Shown here: in pieces, positions 15,479 to 22,963 of the stretch
How positions within the stretch are numbered: position 1 is the first letter of the stretch
Layout of the letters: each line of letters begins with the position of its first letter
Assembly (NCBI GenBank): GCA_005888865.1
Contig: VBCL01000026.1
Location: forward strand, 14,236 to 37,198
Source: Betaproteobacteria bacterium
GTDB lineage: Bacteria > Pseudomonadota > Gammaproteobacteria > Burkholderiales > Casimicrobiaceae
Reading direction: 5' to 3'
Length of the DNA stretch: 22,963 nucleotides
Position numbers and translations under genes: made by a program
The notes under the pieces: generated by a model
Database searches by the model: none
Told to the model about the DNA's origin: nothing
Seen by the model: only the letters and a program-made list of their open reading frames with translations

Positions 15479-16945
15479 TCATTCCGCTCTGTAGTTCGGT
15501 GCTTCCTTGGTGATCTGCACATCGTGCACATGCGATTCGCGCATCCCGGCGGCGGTGATCTCGACAAACTCGGCGCGGGTGCGCAGCGCATCGATGGTGG
15601 GACATCCGCAATAGCCCATCGCCGCGCGGACACCACCCATGAGCTGATGGATCACGGCGGAAAGCGCGCCCTTGTACGGCACCCTTCCTTCGATGCCCTC
15701 GGGGACGAGCTTCTCGGCGGCGTCCTCGCCCTCCGCATCCTGAAAATAGCGATCGCTCGAGCCTTCCTGCATCGCGCCGAGCGAGCCCATGCCGCGATAG
15801 CTCTTGTACGAGCGGCCCTGGTAGAGCTCGGTCTCACCGGGCGATTCTTCGGTGCCCGCGAACAGACTTCCCAGCATGACGCACGAGGCGCCGGCGGCGA
15901 TCGCCTTGGCGATGTCCCCGGAGAAGCGTATCCCGCCGTCGGAAATGATCGGCACGTCGAGGTTGGCCACACCCTCCAGCGCGTTTTGCACCGCGGAGAT
16001 CTGCGGCACACCTACACCCGCCACGATCCGCGTCGTGCAGATCGATCCCGGGCCGATCCCGACCTTGATCGCATCGGCACCGTGATCAGCGAGCGCCCTC
16101 GCCCCCACCGCGGTCGCCACATTGCCGCCGATGATCGACACCTTGGGATAGCTCTTCTTGATCCGCCGCACGCGTTCGAGCACGCCCTGCGAATGGCCGT
16201 GCGAGGTGTCGACCACGATGACGTCGACACCTGCCGCGACCAGCGCTTCGACGCGCTCGTCGGTGTCGCCTGCCGTGCCGACCGCGGCGCCGACGCGCAG
16301 CCGCCCGAGCTCGTCCTTGGACGCCAGCGGATGCTCGGTCGATTTGAGGATGTCCTTGACGGTGATCAGGCCCTTCAATTCGAAACGGTCATCGACGACC
16401 AGCACGCGCTCGAGCCGGTGCCGGTGCATCAGAGTCTTGGCGCGCTCGAGCTCGGTGCCCTCGGGTACGGTCACCAGCCGCTCGCCTTTGGTCATGATGT
16501 TGGAAACCGGCTGGTCGAGGTTGGTCTCGAAACGCAGGTCGCGGTTGGTCACGATGCCGACGACCTTGCGCCCATCGACGACCGGCAGGCCCGAGATCCG
16601 GTGAAGCTGGGTGAGCGCGAGCACTTCGCGCACCGACATGTTCGGCGGTACGGTGATCGGCTCCTTGACGACACCGCTCTCGAAGCGCTTCACCCGGGCC
16701 ACCTCGGCAGCCTGTGCCCTGGGCGACATATTCTTGTGGATGACCCCGAGACCGCCTTCCTGCGCGATCGCGATCGCCAGCCTCGCTTCGGTGACGCTGT
16801 CCATCGCCGCCGACAGCAGCGGGATGTTCAGGGTAATGCTCCGCGTCAGACGCGTCTGCAGGCTGACGTCGCGCGGAACGACGGTGGAATGGGCGGGGAG
16901 CAGCAGGACGTCGTCGAAAGTCAGCGCCTTCTGGACGACACGCAT
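15479..16945 (-). CDS. guaB: IMP dehydrogenase
   Basis: 488 residues, normal length. GuaB oxidises IMP to XMP with NAD+, the rate-limiting step to guanine nucleotides. It starts MRVVQKALTFDDVLLLPAHS, then LSAAMDSVTEARLAIAIAQE. A CBS pair of roughly residues 95-205 (ISGLPVVDGRKVVGIVTNRD and RVLVVDDRFELKGLITVKD) interrupts the barrel. The catalytic loop is GIGPGSICTTRIVAGVG with the active-site Cys, and the flap region holds GRSYKSYRGMGSLGAM. TAGGAG lies about 10 bases before the ATG. A strong promoter precedes it (16974-17002), so it heads the minus-strand gua group. Confidence 0.98.
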   Translation of the reverse strand: MRVVQKALTFDDVLLLPAHSTVVPRDVSLQTRLTRSITLNIPLLSAAMDSVTEARLAIAIAQEGGLGVIHKNMSPRAQAAEVARVKRFESGVVKEPITVPPNMSVREVLALTQLHRISGLPVVDGRKVVGIVTNRDLRFETNLDQPVSNIMTKGERLVTVPEGTELERAKTLMHRHRLERVLVVDDRFELKGLITVKDILKSTEHPLASKDELGRLRVGAAVGTAGDTDERVEALVAAGVDVIVVDTSHGHSQGVLERVRRIKKSYPKVSIIGGNVATAVGARALADHGADAIKVGIGPGSICTTRIVAGVGVPQISAVQNALEGVANLDVPIISDGGIRFSGDIAKAIAAGASCVMLGSLFAGTEESPGETELYQGRSYKSYRGMGSLGAMQEGSSDRYFQDAEGEDAAEKLVPEGIEGRVPYKGALSAVIHQLMGGVRAAMGYCGCPTIDALRTRAEFVEITAAGMRESHVHDVQITKEAPNYRAE

Positions 16946-16973
16946 GGTGCATTTCTCCTATGCGCAAAAGCGG

Positions 16974-17002
16974 ATTATACGCGGGTCGTCGAGGTCGGTA
17001 AA
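16974..17002 (-). promoter_or_regulatory. Sigma70 promoter of guaB
   Basis: On the minus strand TTTACC (16997-17002) is separated by 17 bases from a perfect TATAAT (16974-16979). The predicted transcript start is about 20 bases before the guaB ATG, giving a short leader with room for the TAGGAG ribosome binding site but no space for a riboswitch. On the opposite strand a TTGACG at 17038-17043 may belong to a weak promoter for the divergent DUF4124 gene. Confidence 0.75.
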
Positions 17003-17097
17003 CGCTCGCGGCAACGGCGCGATCAAGCGCGACGCGTTTGACGCCCGCCTATCGTTTGCATTACCGTGTCTTCCTCTGTCTATCGAGGAAGCCCGCC

Positions 17098-17565
17098 ATG
17101 AACCGACGCGCAACACTTTGCGTCGCCGTCTGCGCGCTGGCGTTCGCGGCCCTGCCGGCCGGCGCCGCGCTGTACAAGTGGACCGACGAGAACGGCCGGA
17201 TCGTCTATGGCGATACGCCGCCGGCTGGCGTCAAGCCCGAAAAGGTCAATGCGGCCGCGCCGCCCGCCGACCCGAACGCCATCCGCGACATGGCGTCAAA
17301 GGACGCTCAGATCAAGGCGCGGCAGCAAGCGCGAGCAGACGACGAAGCGAAGGCGGAAAAAGCGCAGGCGGACGATAAGGCGAAGCTCGAGCGCTGCGCG
17401 CAGATTCGCGGCAACATCCAGACGATGCGCTCGAATGCCGCCGTCTATCGCTTCAACGACAAGGGCGAGAAGATCTACCTGGAATCGCCCGACCGCGAGA
17501 AGAGCATCGCCGACTCGCAAAAGACCCTGCGCGATCTCAATTGCGCGGGCGCGCCGGCGAGCTAG
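17098..17565 (+). CDS. DUF4124 domain protein, secreted
   Basis: 155 residues from the ATG at 17098, preceded by GAGGAA. An N-terminal signal peptide (MNRRATLCVAVCALAFAALP with a cleavage site near Ala-Gly-Ala-Ala) is followed by the DUF4124 core LYKWTDENGRIVYGDTPPAG. This short domain is common in Beta- and Gammaproteobacteria and has no settled role. The middle (residues about 70-105) is rich in Lys, Ala, Glu and Asp and is probably a charged helix or coiled coil. The tail contains YRFNDKGEKIYLESPDRE. The likely location is the periplasm. It is divergent from guaB and converges on ppiD, 5 bases from its stop. Confidence 0.9.
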   Translation: MNRRATLCVAVCALAFAALPAGAALYKWTDENGRIVYGDTPPAGVKPEKVNAAAPPADPNAIRDMASKDAQIKARQQARADDEAKAEKAQADDKAKLERCAQIRGNIQTMRSNAAVYRFNDKGEKIYLESPDREKSIADSQKTLRDLNCAGAPAS

Positions 17566-17570
17566 GAAGC

Positions 17571-19513
17571 TTAAGGACGTCTGCGTCCGGGCAGACGCGG
17601 CTGCTGCGGCGCGCCACCGGATTGATCCTTCTCCAGCGCCGCCTCGTTGATCTTCACGTCAGCCCTGGCCCGGAGGCTCGCCAGGTACTCAGTCATCAGT
17701 TCACGTCCGACCTGATCGCCGACCCGGTCGCTGAACGCGGCCACCTTGGCTGCGTCGGCCGCGGGCGGGGTGATCACCTTCTGCACGCGATAGAGCGAAT
17801 AACCCCCTCGCTCGTTCACCGAGCCCGTATACGCGGGTAGCTTGGACGCATCGGCCTGGAAGACGCCCGTCAACGCAACCGGAGGAACGCCGGGCTGCGG
17901 CTGATTGCGGGTGACGGTCACGGGCTTGCCGAAGCTTACGCCGGCGTCCTTCCCTTGTTGCAGCAGCGCGAGCTTCGTTTTGCCTGCGGCTTGCGCGAGC
18001 TCTCTCGCGGACTTGCGCTGAAGCTGGCGCCGGATCTCATCCTTGACTTCGTCGAACGCTTTCGCACGGGCGGGCTTGTATTCGATCACGCGTGCCGCCA
18101 TCAGCGTATTCGGCGCGATCTCCATCGCTTCGGTGTTTCTCTTCGCCTGCAACGAGTCCGGACTGAAGATGGCATCGACGAGCTTCTGGTTGTTCCGCGC
18201 CAGCCCCAGGACCTGGGCGCGCGCAAGCAACGCTGTGGACTGCACCTTGATGTTGAGGGCCTTGGCCACCGGCTCGAGGGAATCGGCCTGCTCGTAGACC
18301 AGGTTCTGCATCTGGTCGGCGGCTTCGGCGAACCTGCGGGTGGCTTTCTGGCGCTTCAGGTCCTGCTCGATCTGCGTCTTCACTTCATCGAAGCTCTGCT
18401 GTTTCGCCGGCCGCACCGTCACGACCTTGATGATGTGCCAGCGGGCCCGACGATATCTCCAGCCTTTGCCGAGAACACCGCGTCTTCGAAAGGTTTGACC
18501 ATTGAGCCGTCGCGGGAGAAGACCCCGAGATCGCCACCCTGCCCAGCGGAGCCCGGGTCCTGCGAGAATTTCTTCGCCAGCTCGGCAAACTGCGCCGGAT
18601 TCTTCTTGGCCTGCAGCGCAACGTCGTCCGCCTTCTTCTTCGCAGCCTCCTTGTCAGCCGCGCTCGCCTCCGGCTTGACTGCGATAAGGATATGCGCGGC
18701 CTGCCGCTCCTCGGGCTTGCCGTAGGCCTTCATGTTAGCCTCGTATTGCTTTTTCACCTCGTCAGGATCCACGGTGGTCTGCGCACCCAGCGTGTCCGGT
18801 GAAAGCAGCACGTATTCCATTTTCACTTCGTCGGGTTCCTGCAGGGCAGCCTGATTGGCATCGTAGAACGTCTTGACCGCTGCATCGTCGATCTTGACCT
18901 CCTTCAGATACGACTCGGGGTCCATCGCCGCGACCGCGACCTCGCGCTGCTGCTCGAGCAGTCCGAGGTAGCGCTCGACGCTGCTCCGGGCGACGATGCC
19001 GCCGCTGACGATCGGCTCCTGCAGCGGCGCGAGCATCAGCTCCCGCCTGACGTCCCCGGCGAACTCGACCGGGCTCTTGCGCGGATTCTGCATATCGAGC
19101 AACTGTTCGTAGCGCGCCTGCGAGAACTTACCGCCTTCCTGGAACGCGGGGATGTCGGAGATGAATTGGCGGACCTGGTCATCGGACACGGTCAGCCGGC
19201 CGACCTGTGCCTGCTTCTGAAGCAGGCGTCGGCCGATCAGCTGGTCGAGGACCGAATAGCGGACTTCGGGGTTGTCGAAAATGGTCGGATCGAAGTTGCC
19301 CTGCATCGTCTGCCGCAGACGGTCCTGCTGGACGCGCAGGTTGTCGGAGAACTCTCCCTGCGTAATGCGCTCGCCGGCGACGGTCGCCACCTCGCCGGTC
19401 GGACCCGTGTCGTTGCGAAAATAGTAATCGACGCCGAAGAACGCGAACGGAAGCGTGATCAACGCCAGGATGAGCTGGACTAGGCGCTTGCGCCGATAGA
19501 TGAAGTCGTACAT
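17571..19513 (-). pseudogene. ppiD: Periplasmic folding chaperone PpiD, frameshifted
   Basis: PpiD is an inner-membrane-anchored SurA-like chaperone with an inactive-type parvulin domain that helps proteins leaving the Sec translocon. The N-terminal frame (19513 down to 18419) has MYDFIYRRKRLVQLILALIT with its single membrane helix, then the SurA-like chaperone domain and the parvulin core RQAAHILIAV to FEDAVFSAKAGDIVGP. It then breaks near 18443. The second frame resumes with WHIIKVVTVRPAKQQSFDEV and continues to 17571. Comparison with the family text (GP, six residues, then aromatic-His-Ile-Ile-Lys) leaves only 2 of the expected 18 bases, so about 16 are missing. Repaired, the protein would be near 652 residues, a normal length. 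Both halves are well preserved, so the break is recent or an assembly artefact. Confidence 0.88.
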
Positions 19514-19520
19514 GGAAATC

Positions 19521-19601
19521 CGTTCAGCGTTGAGCGTTCAGCGTTCAGCGGAAGACCGAGTGCCCCTGACCTCGCTCGACGCTCAACGCTATTCGCTCAA
19601 C
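19521..19601. repeat. Heptamer repeats and 12-bp inverted repeat upstream of ppiD
   Basis: Four consecutive heptamers (GTTCAGC, GTTGAGC, GTTCAGC, GTTCAGC) fill 19522-19549. AGCGTTGAGCGT at 19526-19537 is perfectly complementary to ACGCTCAACGCT at 19579-19590, and CGCTCAAC recurs at 19594-19601. The block lies between the tRNA-Asp terminator hairpin and the ppiD start, so it is in the ppiD leader. It may fold into a stable stem in RNA. No open frame or insertion-sequence ends are visible. Confidence 0.75.
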
Positions 19602-19608
19602 CGATTGA

Positions 19609-19632
19609 AAGGGCGAACTTGCGTTCGCCCTT
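19609..19632 (-). terminator. Hairpin terminator after tRNA-Asp
   Basis: AAGGGCGAAC at 19609-19618 pairs perfectly with GTTCGCCCTT at 19623-19632 around a 4-base loop, a 10-bp stem located 10 bases past the tRNA-Asp 3' end. On the minus strand the stem runs into only three T before a C, so the T tract is short. Position and stem strength favour a terminator for the tRNA transcript. Confidence 0.65.
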
Positions 19633-19642
19633 CGGTTGTCGG

Positions 19643-19719
19643 TGGCGGAGTGGACGGGACTCGAACCCGCGACCCCCGGCGTGACAGGCCGGTATTCTAA
19701 CCAACTGAACTACCACTCC
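19643..19719 (-). tRNA. tRNA-Asp (anticodon GTC)
   Basis: A 77-base cloverleaf reads on the minus strand. The acceptor stem GGAGTGG pairs with CCACTCC, followed by discriminator G and an encoded CCA. The D-arm has AGTTCAGTTGGTTAGAAT. The anticodon loop CTGTCAC carries GTC, and the T-arm has GGGTTCGAGTCCC. It decodes GAC and GAU. It lies 18 bases after tRNA-Val. Confidence 0.97.
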
Positions 19720-19737
19720 CGGATCTGCAGCTGCAAT

Positions 19738-19813
19738 TGGTGGGTGCTGAGAGGCTCGAACTCCCGACATTCGCCTTGTAAGGGCGACGCTCTACCAACT
19801 GAGCTAAGCACCC
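19738..19813 (-). tRNA. tRNA-Val (anticodon TAC)
   Basis: A 76-base cloverleaf on the minus strand. GGGTGCT pairs with AGCACCC, followed by discriminator A and an encoded CCA. The D-arm is TAGCTCAGTTGGTAGAGC, the anticodon loop CTTACAA carries TAC, and the T-arm contains GGAGTTCGAGCCTC. It decodes GUA and related Val codons. The hupB, tRNA-Val, tRNA-Asp order is common in Betaproteobacteria, and the three may share the hupB promoter. Confidence 0.97.
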
Positions 19814-19882
19814 GCTCGCCCGAGCCGGGCGTCGGGTTCGCCGAGAGCCTTGCCGCCGGCCGGCCGCGAACTGCGAAAACCG

Positions 19883-20155
19883 TTAGTTTACAGATTCCTT
19901 GAGTGCTTTGCCAGCCCGGAACTTCGGGATCCGAGCGGCTTTGATCTTGATGGCTGCACCGGTGCGCGGATTTCGCCCCTGGCGCGCGGTCCGTTTGCCG
20001 ACGTAGAACGACCCGAATCCGACCAGTGTCACGATATCGCCTTTCTTCAGCGAGCCCCTGATCGAATTGACCGTCGCGTCCAATGCGCGCCCCGCAGCTG
20101 CCTTCGAGATGTCAGCGTGCTTGGCAATCGCGTCGATCAGCTCTGACTTGTTCAC
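19883..20155 (-). CDS. hupB: DNA-binding protein HU (beta-type)
   Basis: 90 residues, exactly HU size. HU is the dimeric nucleoid protein that bends DNA. It starts MNKSELIDAIAKHADISKAA, and the DNA-binding beta arm carries GFGSFYVGKRTARQGRNPRT with the intercalating Pro in RNPRTG. The start codon is GTG (20153-20155) with AGGGGA upstream. A strong promoter lies about 90-120 bases upstream. lon precedes it, as in E. coli and many Betaproteobacteria, and the two tRNA genes follow. Confidence 0.97.
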   Translation of the reverse strand: MNKSELIDAIAKHADISKAAAGRALDATVNSIRGSLKKGDIVTLVGFGSFYVGKRTARQGRNPRTGAAIKIKAARIPKFRAGKALKESVN

Positions 20156-20247
20156 GGAGTCCCCTTTCGATGCGCAGTATTTGAACGAGTGACGGCGGAG
20201 GATGGAAAAGCGGATAAAGACCGGACCTGCGGAATCTGCGAACGTGC

Positions 20248-20277
20248 TTTATAGCAATCGTGAAAACGTCGTGTCAA
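20248..20277 (-). promoter_or_regulatory. Sigma70 promoter of hupB
   Basis: On the minus strand a perfect TTGACA (20272-20277) stands 18 bases from TATAAA (20248-20253). The leader would be near 85 bases. The promoter is independent of lon, whose terminator lies just upstream, and may also drive the two tRNA genes. Confidence 0.85.
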
Positions 20278-20288
20278 GCGCGTATCTT

Positions 20289-20324
20289 AAAAAAATATCG
20301 CCGCGGCAAGCCGCGGCGATATTT
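20289..20324 (-). terminator. Intrinsic terminator of lon
   Basis: A 14-bp perfect stem pairs 20293-20306 with 20311-20324 around a 4-base loop. It is followed on the minus strand by a run of seven T (20289-20295, partly in the stem). It begins about 22 bases after the lon stop and insulates hupB from lon. Confidence 0.93.
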
Positions 20325-20346
20325 CACGATGCTGCTTTGGGACAGG

Positions 20347-22783
20347 CTAGTGCTTTATCACCGTCGCGGGCTCCTCGACCGGCGCGGCCGGAACCGGCGG
20401 GGTATCCGCGCCAGCCACTTCCACCAACGCCGTGGGTTGCCGCTCGAGCGATTCCGCGAGCACCTGCTCGATCCAGCGCACCGGATGGATCTCGAGCCGG
20501 TTCTTGATCTCGTCGGGAATCTCGGTCAGATCCTTGACGTTCTCTTCGGGAATCAGGACTCGCTTGATGCCGCCGCGACCCGCGGCAAGCAGCTTCTCTT
20601 TCAAGCCCCCGATCGGCAACACCTCGCCGCGCAGCGTGATTTCGCCGGTCATCGCGACGTCGGCGCGGACGGGAATCCCGGTCAGCACCGACACCATGGC
20701 CGTGCTGATCGCGATGCCGGCGCTCGGACCGTCTTTGGGCGTCGCCCCCTCGGGCATATGAACGTGCAGGTCGGTCTTCTGGTAGAAGTCCGCCGGAATC
20801 CCGAGTTGCTTACTGCGGTGGCGCACGACTGACAGCGCCGCCTGGATCGATTCCTGCATCACGTCGCCCAGCTTGCCCGTGGTGGTCGTCTTGCCTTTGC
20901 CCGGCAATGACACCGCCTCGATCGTCAGCAGATCGCCGCCGACCTCGGTCCATGCGAGCCCGGTCACCTGACCGATCTGGTTCTTCTTCTCGGCGATGCC
21001 ATAGGTGAACTTGCGCACGCCCAGGTACTTGTCGAGGTTCCTGGCATTGACTTCGACCGGCCCCTTCGCCGCGCGCGGCTTGCCTTCGCTCGCCTTGAGG
21101 AGCAATCCCTTCACGACCTTGCGGCAGATCTTCGAAATGTCGCGCTCGAGCGCGCGCACGCCGGCTTCGCGCGTGTAGTAGCGCGTGATGTCGCGCAGCG
21201 CGGACTCGGCCAGATGCAGCTCGTTCTCCTTGATTCCGTTGTGCTTGATCTGCTTGGGAACAAGGTAATGCTTGGCGATCGCGATCTTCTCGTCCTCGGT
21301 GTAGCCGGACAAGCGGATGACTTCCATCCGGTCGAGCAGCGCCGGCGGAATGTTGAGCGTGTTCGCGGTCGCGACGAACATCACGTCCGACAGGTCGTAC
21401 TCGACCTCGACATAGTGATCGACGAAGGTGTTGTTCTGCTCGGGGTCGAGCACTTCCAGCAGCGCATGGGTCGCCCCGGAAATCCATGCCCATCTTGTCG
21501 ACCTCGTCGAGCAGAAACAGCGGGTTCCGTACCGTGACCTTGGTCATGTTCTGCAGGATCTTGCCGGGCATCGACCCGATGTACGTGCGCCGGTGGCCCC
21601 GGATTTCCGCTTCGTCGCGCACGCCGCCGAGCGACATTCGCACGAACTTGCGATTGGTTGCGCGCGCGATCGATTGCCCGAGCGAGGTCTTGCCCACGCC
21701 CGGCGCTCCGACCAGGCACAGGATCGGCGCCTTCAGCCGATCGACGCGCTGCTGCACCGCCAGGTATTCGACGATGCGCTCCTTGACCTTCTCCAGTCCG
21801 TAGTGGTCGGTGTCGAGCACCTTGACCGCGTTGCCAAGATCCTTGTTGATCTTGCTCTTCTTCTTCCACGGCAGGCCGAGCAGCGTATCGATGTAGTTGC
21901 GGACGACCGTCGCCTCCGCCGACATGGGCGACATCATGCGCAGCTTCTTCAACTCGGAGAGCGCCTTGGTTTCGGCTTCCCTGGACATCTTCGCGGCCTT
22001 GATCTTCTTCTCGGTTTCATCGAGGTCGGCCGCCTCGTCGCCCTCGCCCAATTCCTTCTGGATCGCCTTGACCTGTTCGTTCAGGTAGTACTCGCGCTGG
22101 CTCTTCTCCATCTGCCGCTTGACGCGGCCGCGAATGCGCTTCTCGACCTGGAGAATGTCGACCTCGCCTTCGAGCAATCCGAGCAGGTGCTCGAGACGCT
22201 TGCCGACGTCCTGCATCTCCAGAATTTCCTGCTTCTGCTCGAGCTTGAGCGGAAGGTGAGCGGCAATCGCATCGGCCAGACGGCCGCCATCGTCGATCCC
22301 CGACATCGAGGTCAGGATCTCGGGAGGGATCTTCTTGTTGAGCTTGACGTATTGATCGAACTGCGTGAGCAACGCGCGCCGCATCGCTTCGATCTCGTGC
22401 GTGCCGCCGTCGGCACCGGGCAGAAGCGCAGCCTCGGCCTTGAGATATTCGCCGGATTCGTCGACCTGCTCGATCTGCGCCCGCTGCGTGCCTTCGACCA
22501 GCACCTTTACGGTGCCGTCGGGTAGCTTCAGCATCTGCAGCACGGTCGCGACGCTGCCGACGCTATAAAGATCGCTCGCCGCTGGCTCATCCTTTGCCGC
22601 CGAGCGCTGCGCCACCAGCAGGATGTGCTTGGAATGCTCCATGGCCACGTCCAGCGCCTTGATCGACTTCGGGCGCCCGACGAACAGTGGGATGACCATG
22701 TGCGGGAAGACGACCACGTCGCGCAGCGGGAGCAACGGGAACGTCGTCGGAGTGGGAGAAAGCTTCTGCAGGTCTGTCGCCAT
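20347..22783 (-). pseudogene. lon: ATP-dependent Lon protease, frameshifted
   Basis: Lon is the cytosolic AAA+ serine protease that removes misfolded and regulatory proteins. The N-terminal frame from 22783 shows the substrate-binding LON domain (FPLLPLRDVVVFPHMVIPLF), the central coiled region, Walker A in GAPGVGKTSLGQSIA and Walker B in PLFLLDEVDKMGMDFRGDP near residue 438. There the frame breaks near 21464-21468. The correct frame continues as ALLEVLDPEQNNTFVDHYVE through the AAA+ lid and the protease domain with catalytic Ser in PKDGPSAGIAI and Lys in GGLKEKLLAAGRGG, to 20347. The family text has Asp-Pro-Ser-Ser-Ala; only 4 of the 9 bases expected between Asp and Ala remain, so about 5 are missing. 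Repaired length would be about 813 residues, normal. As given, translation would run out of frame to 20810 and lose the protease domain. Confidence 0.9.
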
Positions 22784-22822
22784 GGCGGCTCGCGCTCAAT
22801 AGGTAAGGGGTCTTATGGTTGG

Positions 22823-22850
22823 ACATGGGGGCGGGGGCCGGTGGTTCAAG
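22823..22850 (-). promoter_or_regulatory. Heat-shock (sigma32) promoter of lon
   Basis: On the minus strand CTTGAA (22845-22850) is followed after 14 bases by CCCCATGT (22823-22830). Both match the known sigma32 consensus (CTTGAA, 13-15 bases, CCCCATnT). It lies about 40 bases before the lon ATG. The -35 element sits in the loop of a small GCCGG/CCGGC hairpin at the clpX-lon junction. lon is a known sigma32 target in E. coli. Confidence 0.85.
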
Positions 22851-22885
22851 CCGGCGCTCCGCAATGCTGATCCCCTCCCGCCGGA

Positions 22886-22963
22886 TCAGGAATGCGCCGC
22901 AGCAACCTTAGGCTGCTCGGCGAACATCAGGAGCGGCTTGCCGTCGTTGGCAATGGTGGACTC
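22886..22963 (-). CDS. clpX: ClpX, ATPase subunit of ClpXP protease (C-terminal 25 residues only)
   Basis: The last 26 codons, including TGA at 22886-22888, read ESTIANDGKPLLMFAEQPKV then AAAHS. KPLL(I/M)(Y/F) followed by a short polar tail is the standard end of ClpX, and the position just upstream of lon is the usual one. Everything else lies beyond the window, so identity rests on this tail and on gene order. Confidence 0.85.
   Translation of the reverse strand, partial: ESTIANDGKPLLMFAEQPKVAAAHS

Noticed and set aside
17575..17600. GTCTGC/GCAGAC inverted repeat as a bidirectional terminator between the DUF4124 gene and ppiD
   Set aside because: The stem has six pairs, lies inside the ppiD coding end and lacks a T run on either strand.
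19643..19813. tRNA genes as an integration site for a genomic island
   Set aside because: There is no integrase, no repeated tRNA 3' end and no foreign gene content next to the tRNAs; the neighbours are the usual housekeeping genes.
20810..21463. The out-of-frame tail of the lon N-terminal frame as a novel Lon C-terminus
   Set aside because: The translation is Arg-rich and without motifs, while the proper Lon sequence continues in the adjacent frame over the same bases.
21455..21485. Programmed ribosomal frameshifting in lon
   Set aside because: No slippery heptamer or downstream structure is visible, and restoring the frame by slippage would still leave out residues of a conserved stretch, so a deletion explains the data better.
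22831..22860. The GCCGG/CCGGC hairpin as an intrinsic terminator of clpX
   Set aside because: The stem is only five pairs with a 9-base loop and there is no T run after it on the minus strand; the bases fit a sigma32 promoter much better.

Overview
The window looks like a chromosomal stretch of a GC-rich betaproteobacterium. This rests on two classic housekeeping gene orders. One is rpsB-tsf-pyrH-frr-uppS-cdsA-dxr-rseP-bamA. The other is clpX-lon-hupB-tRNA-Val-tRNA-Asp-ppiD. A DUF4936 gene and a DUF4124 gene, both common in Betaproteobacteria, support the placement. The order or family cannot be fixed from the sequence. I see no phage genes, insertion sequences, CRISPR array or toxin cluster. 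No gap between genes exceeds about 275 bases.

Layout. (1) Positions 1-8323, minus strand: translation (S2, EF-Ts, ribosome recycling factor), UMP kinase, undecaprenyl-PP synthase, CDP-diacylglycerol synthase, DXP reductoisomerase, the site-2 protease RseP and the start of BamA. Genes are tightly packed and several overlap. Together they serve protein synthesis, isoprenoid and phospholipid supply and outer-membrane assembly. A hairpin-T-run terminator separates rpsB from tsf. (2) 8597-10726, plus strand: ygfZ, a DUF4936 gene and an NRDE/TANGO2-like gene. (3) 10716-16945, minus strand: a remnant of a VOC-family gene, LD-carboxypeptidase, tadA, a RidA-family protein without the catalytic arginine, guaA, an MFS transporter and guaB. 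guaB has a clear sigma70 promoter. (4) 17098-17565, plus strand: a secreted DUF4124 protein. (5) 17571-22963, minus strand: ppiD, tRNA-Asp, tRNA-Val, hupB, lon and the last 26 codons of clpX.

The most notable observations lie in region 5. Both ppiD and lon are broken by small deletions inside conserved domains, of about 16 and 5 nt by comparison with family consensus. They are otherwise well preserved, so the cause is either recent mutation or an assembly error. Directly upstream of lon there is a near-perfect heat-shock (sigma32) promoter. The ppiD leader holds four heptamer repeats and a perfect 12-bp inverted repeat. I found no wholly new multi-gene system. The window is mainly core genome with some local oddities.
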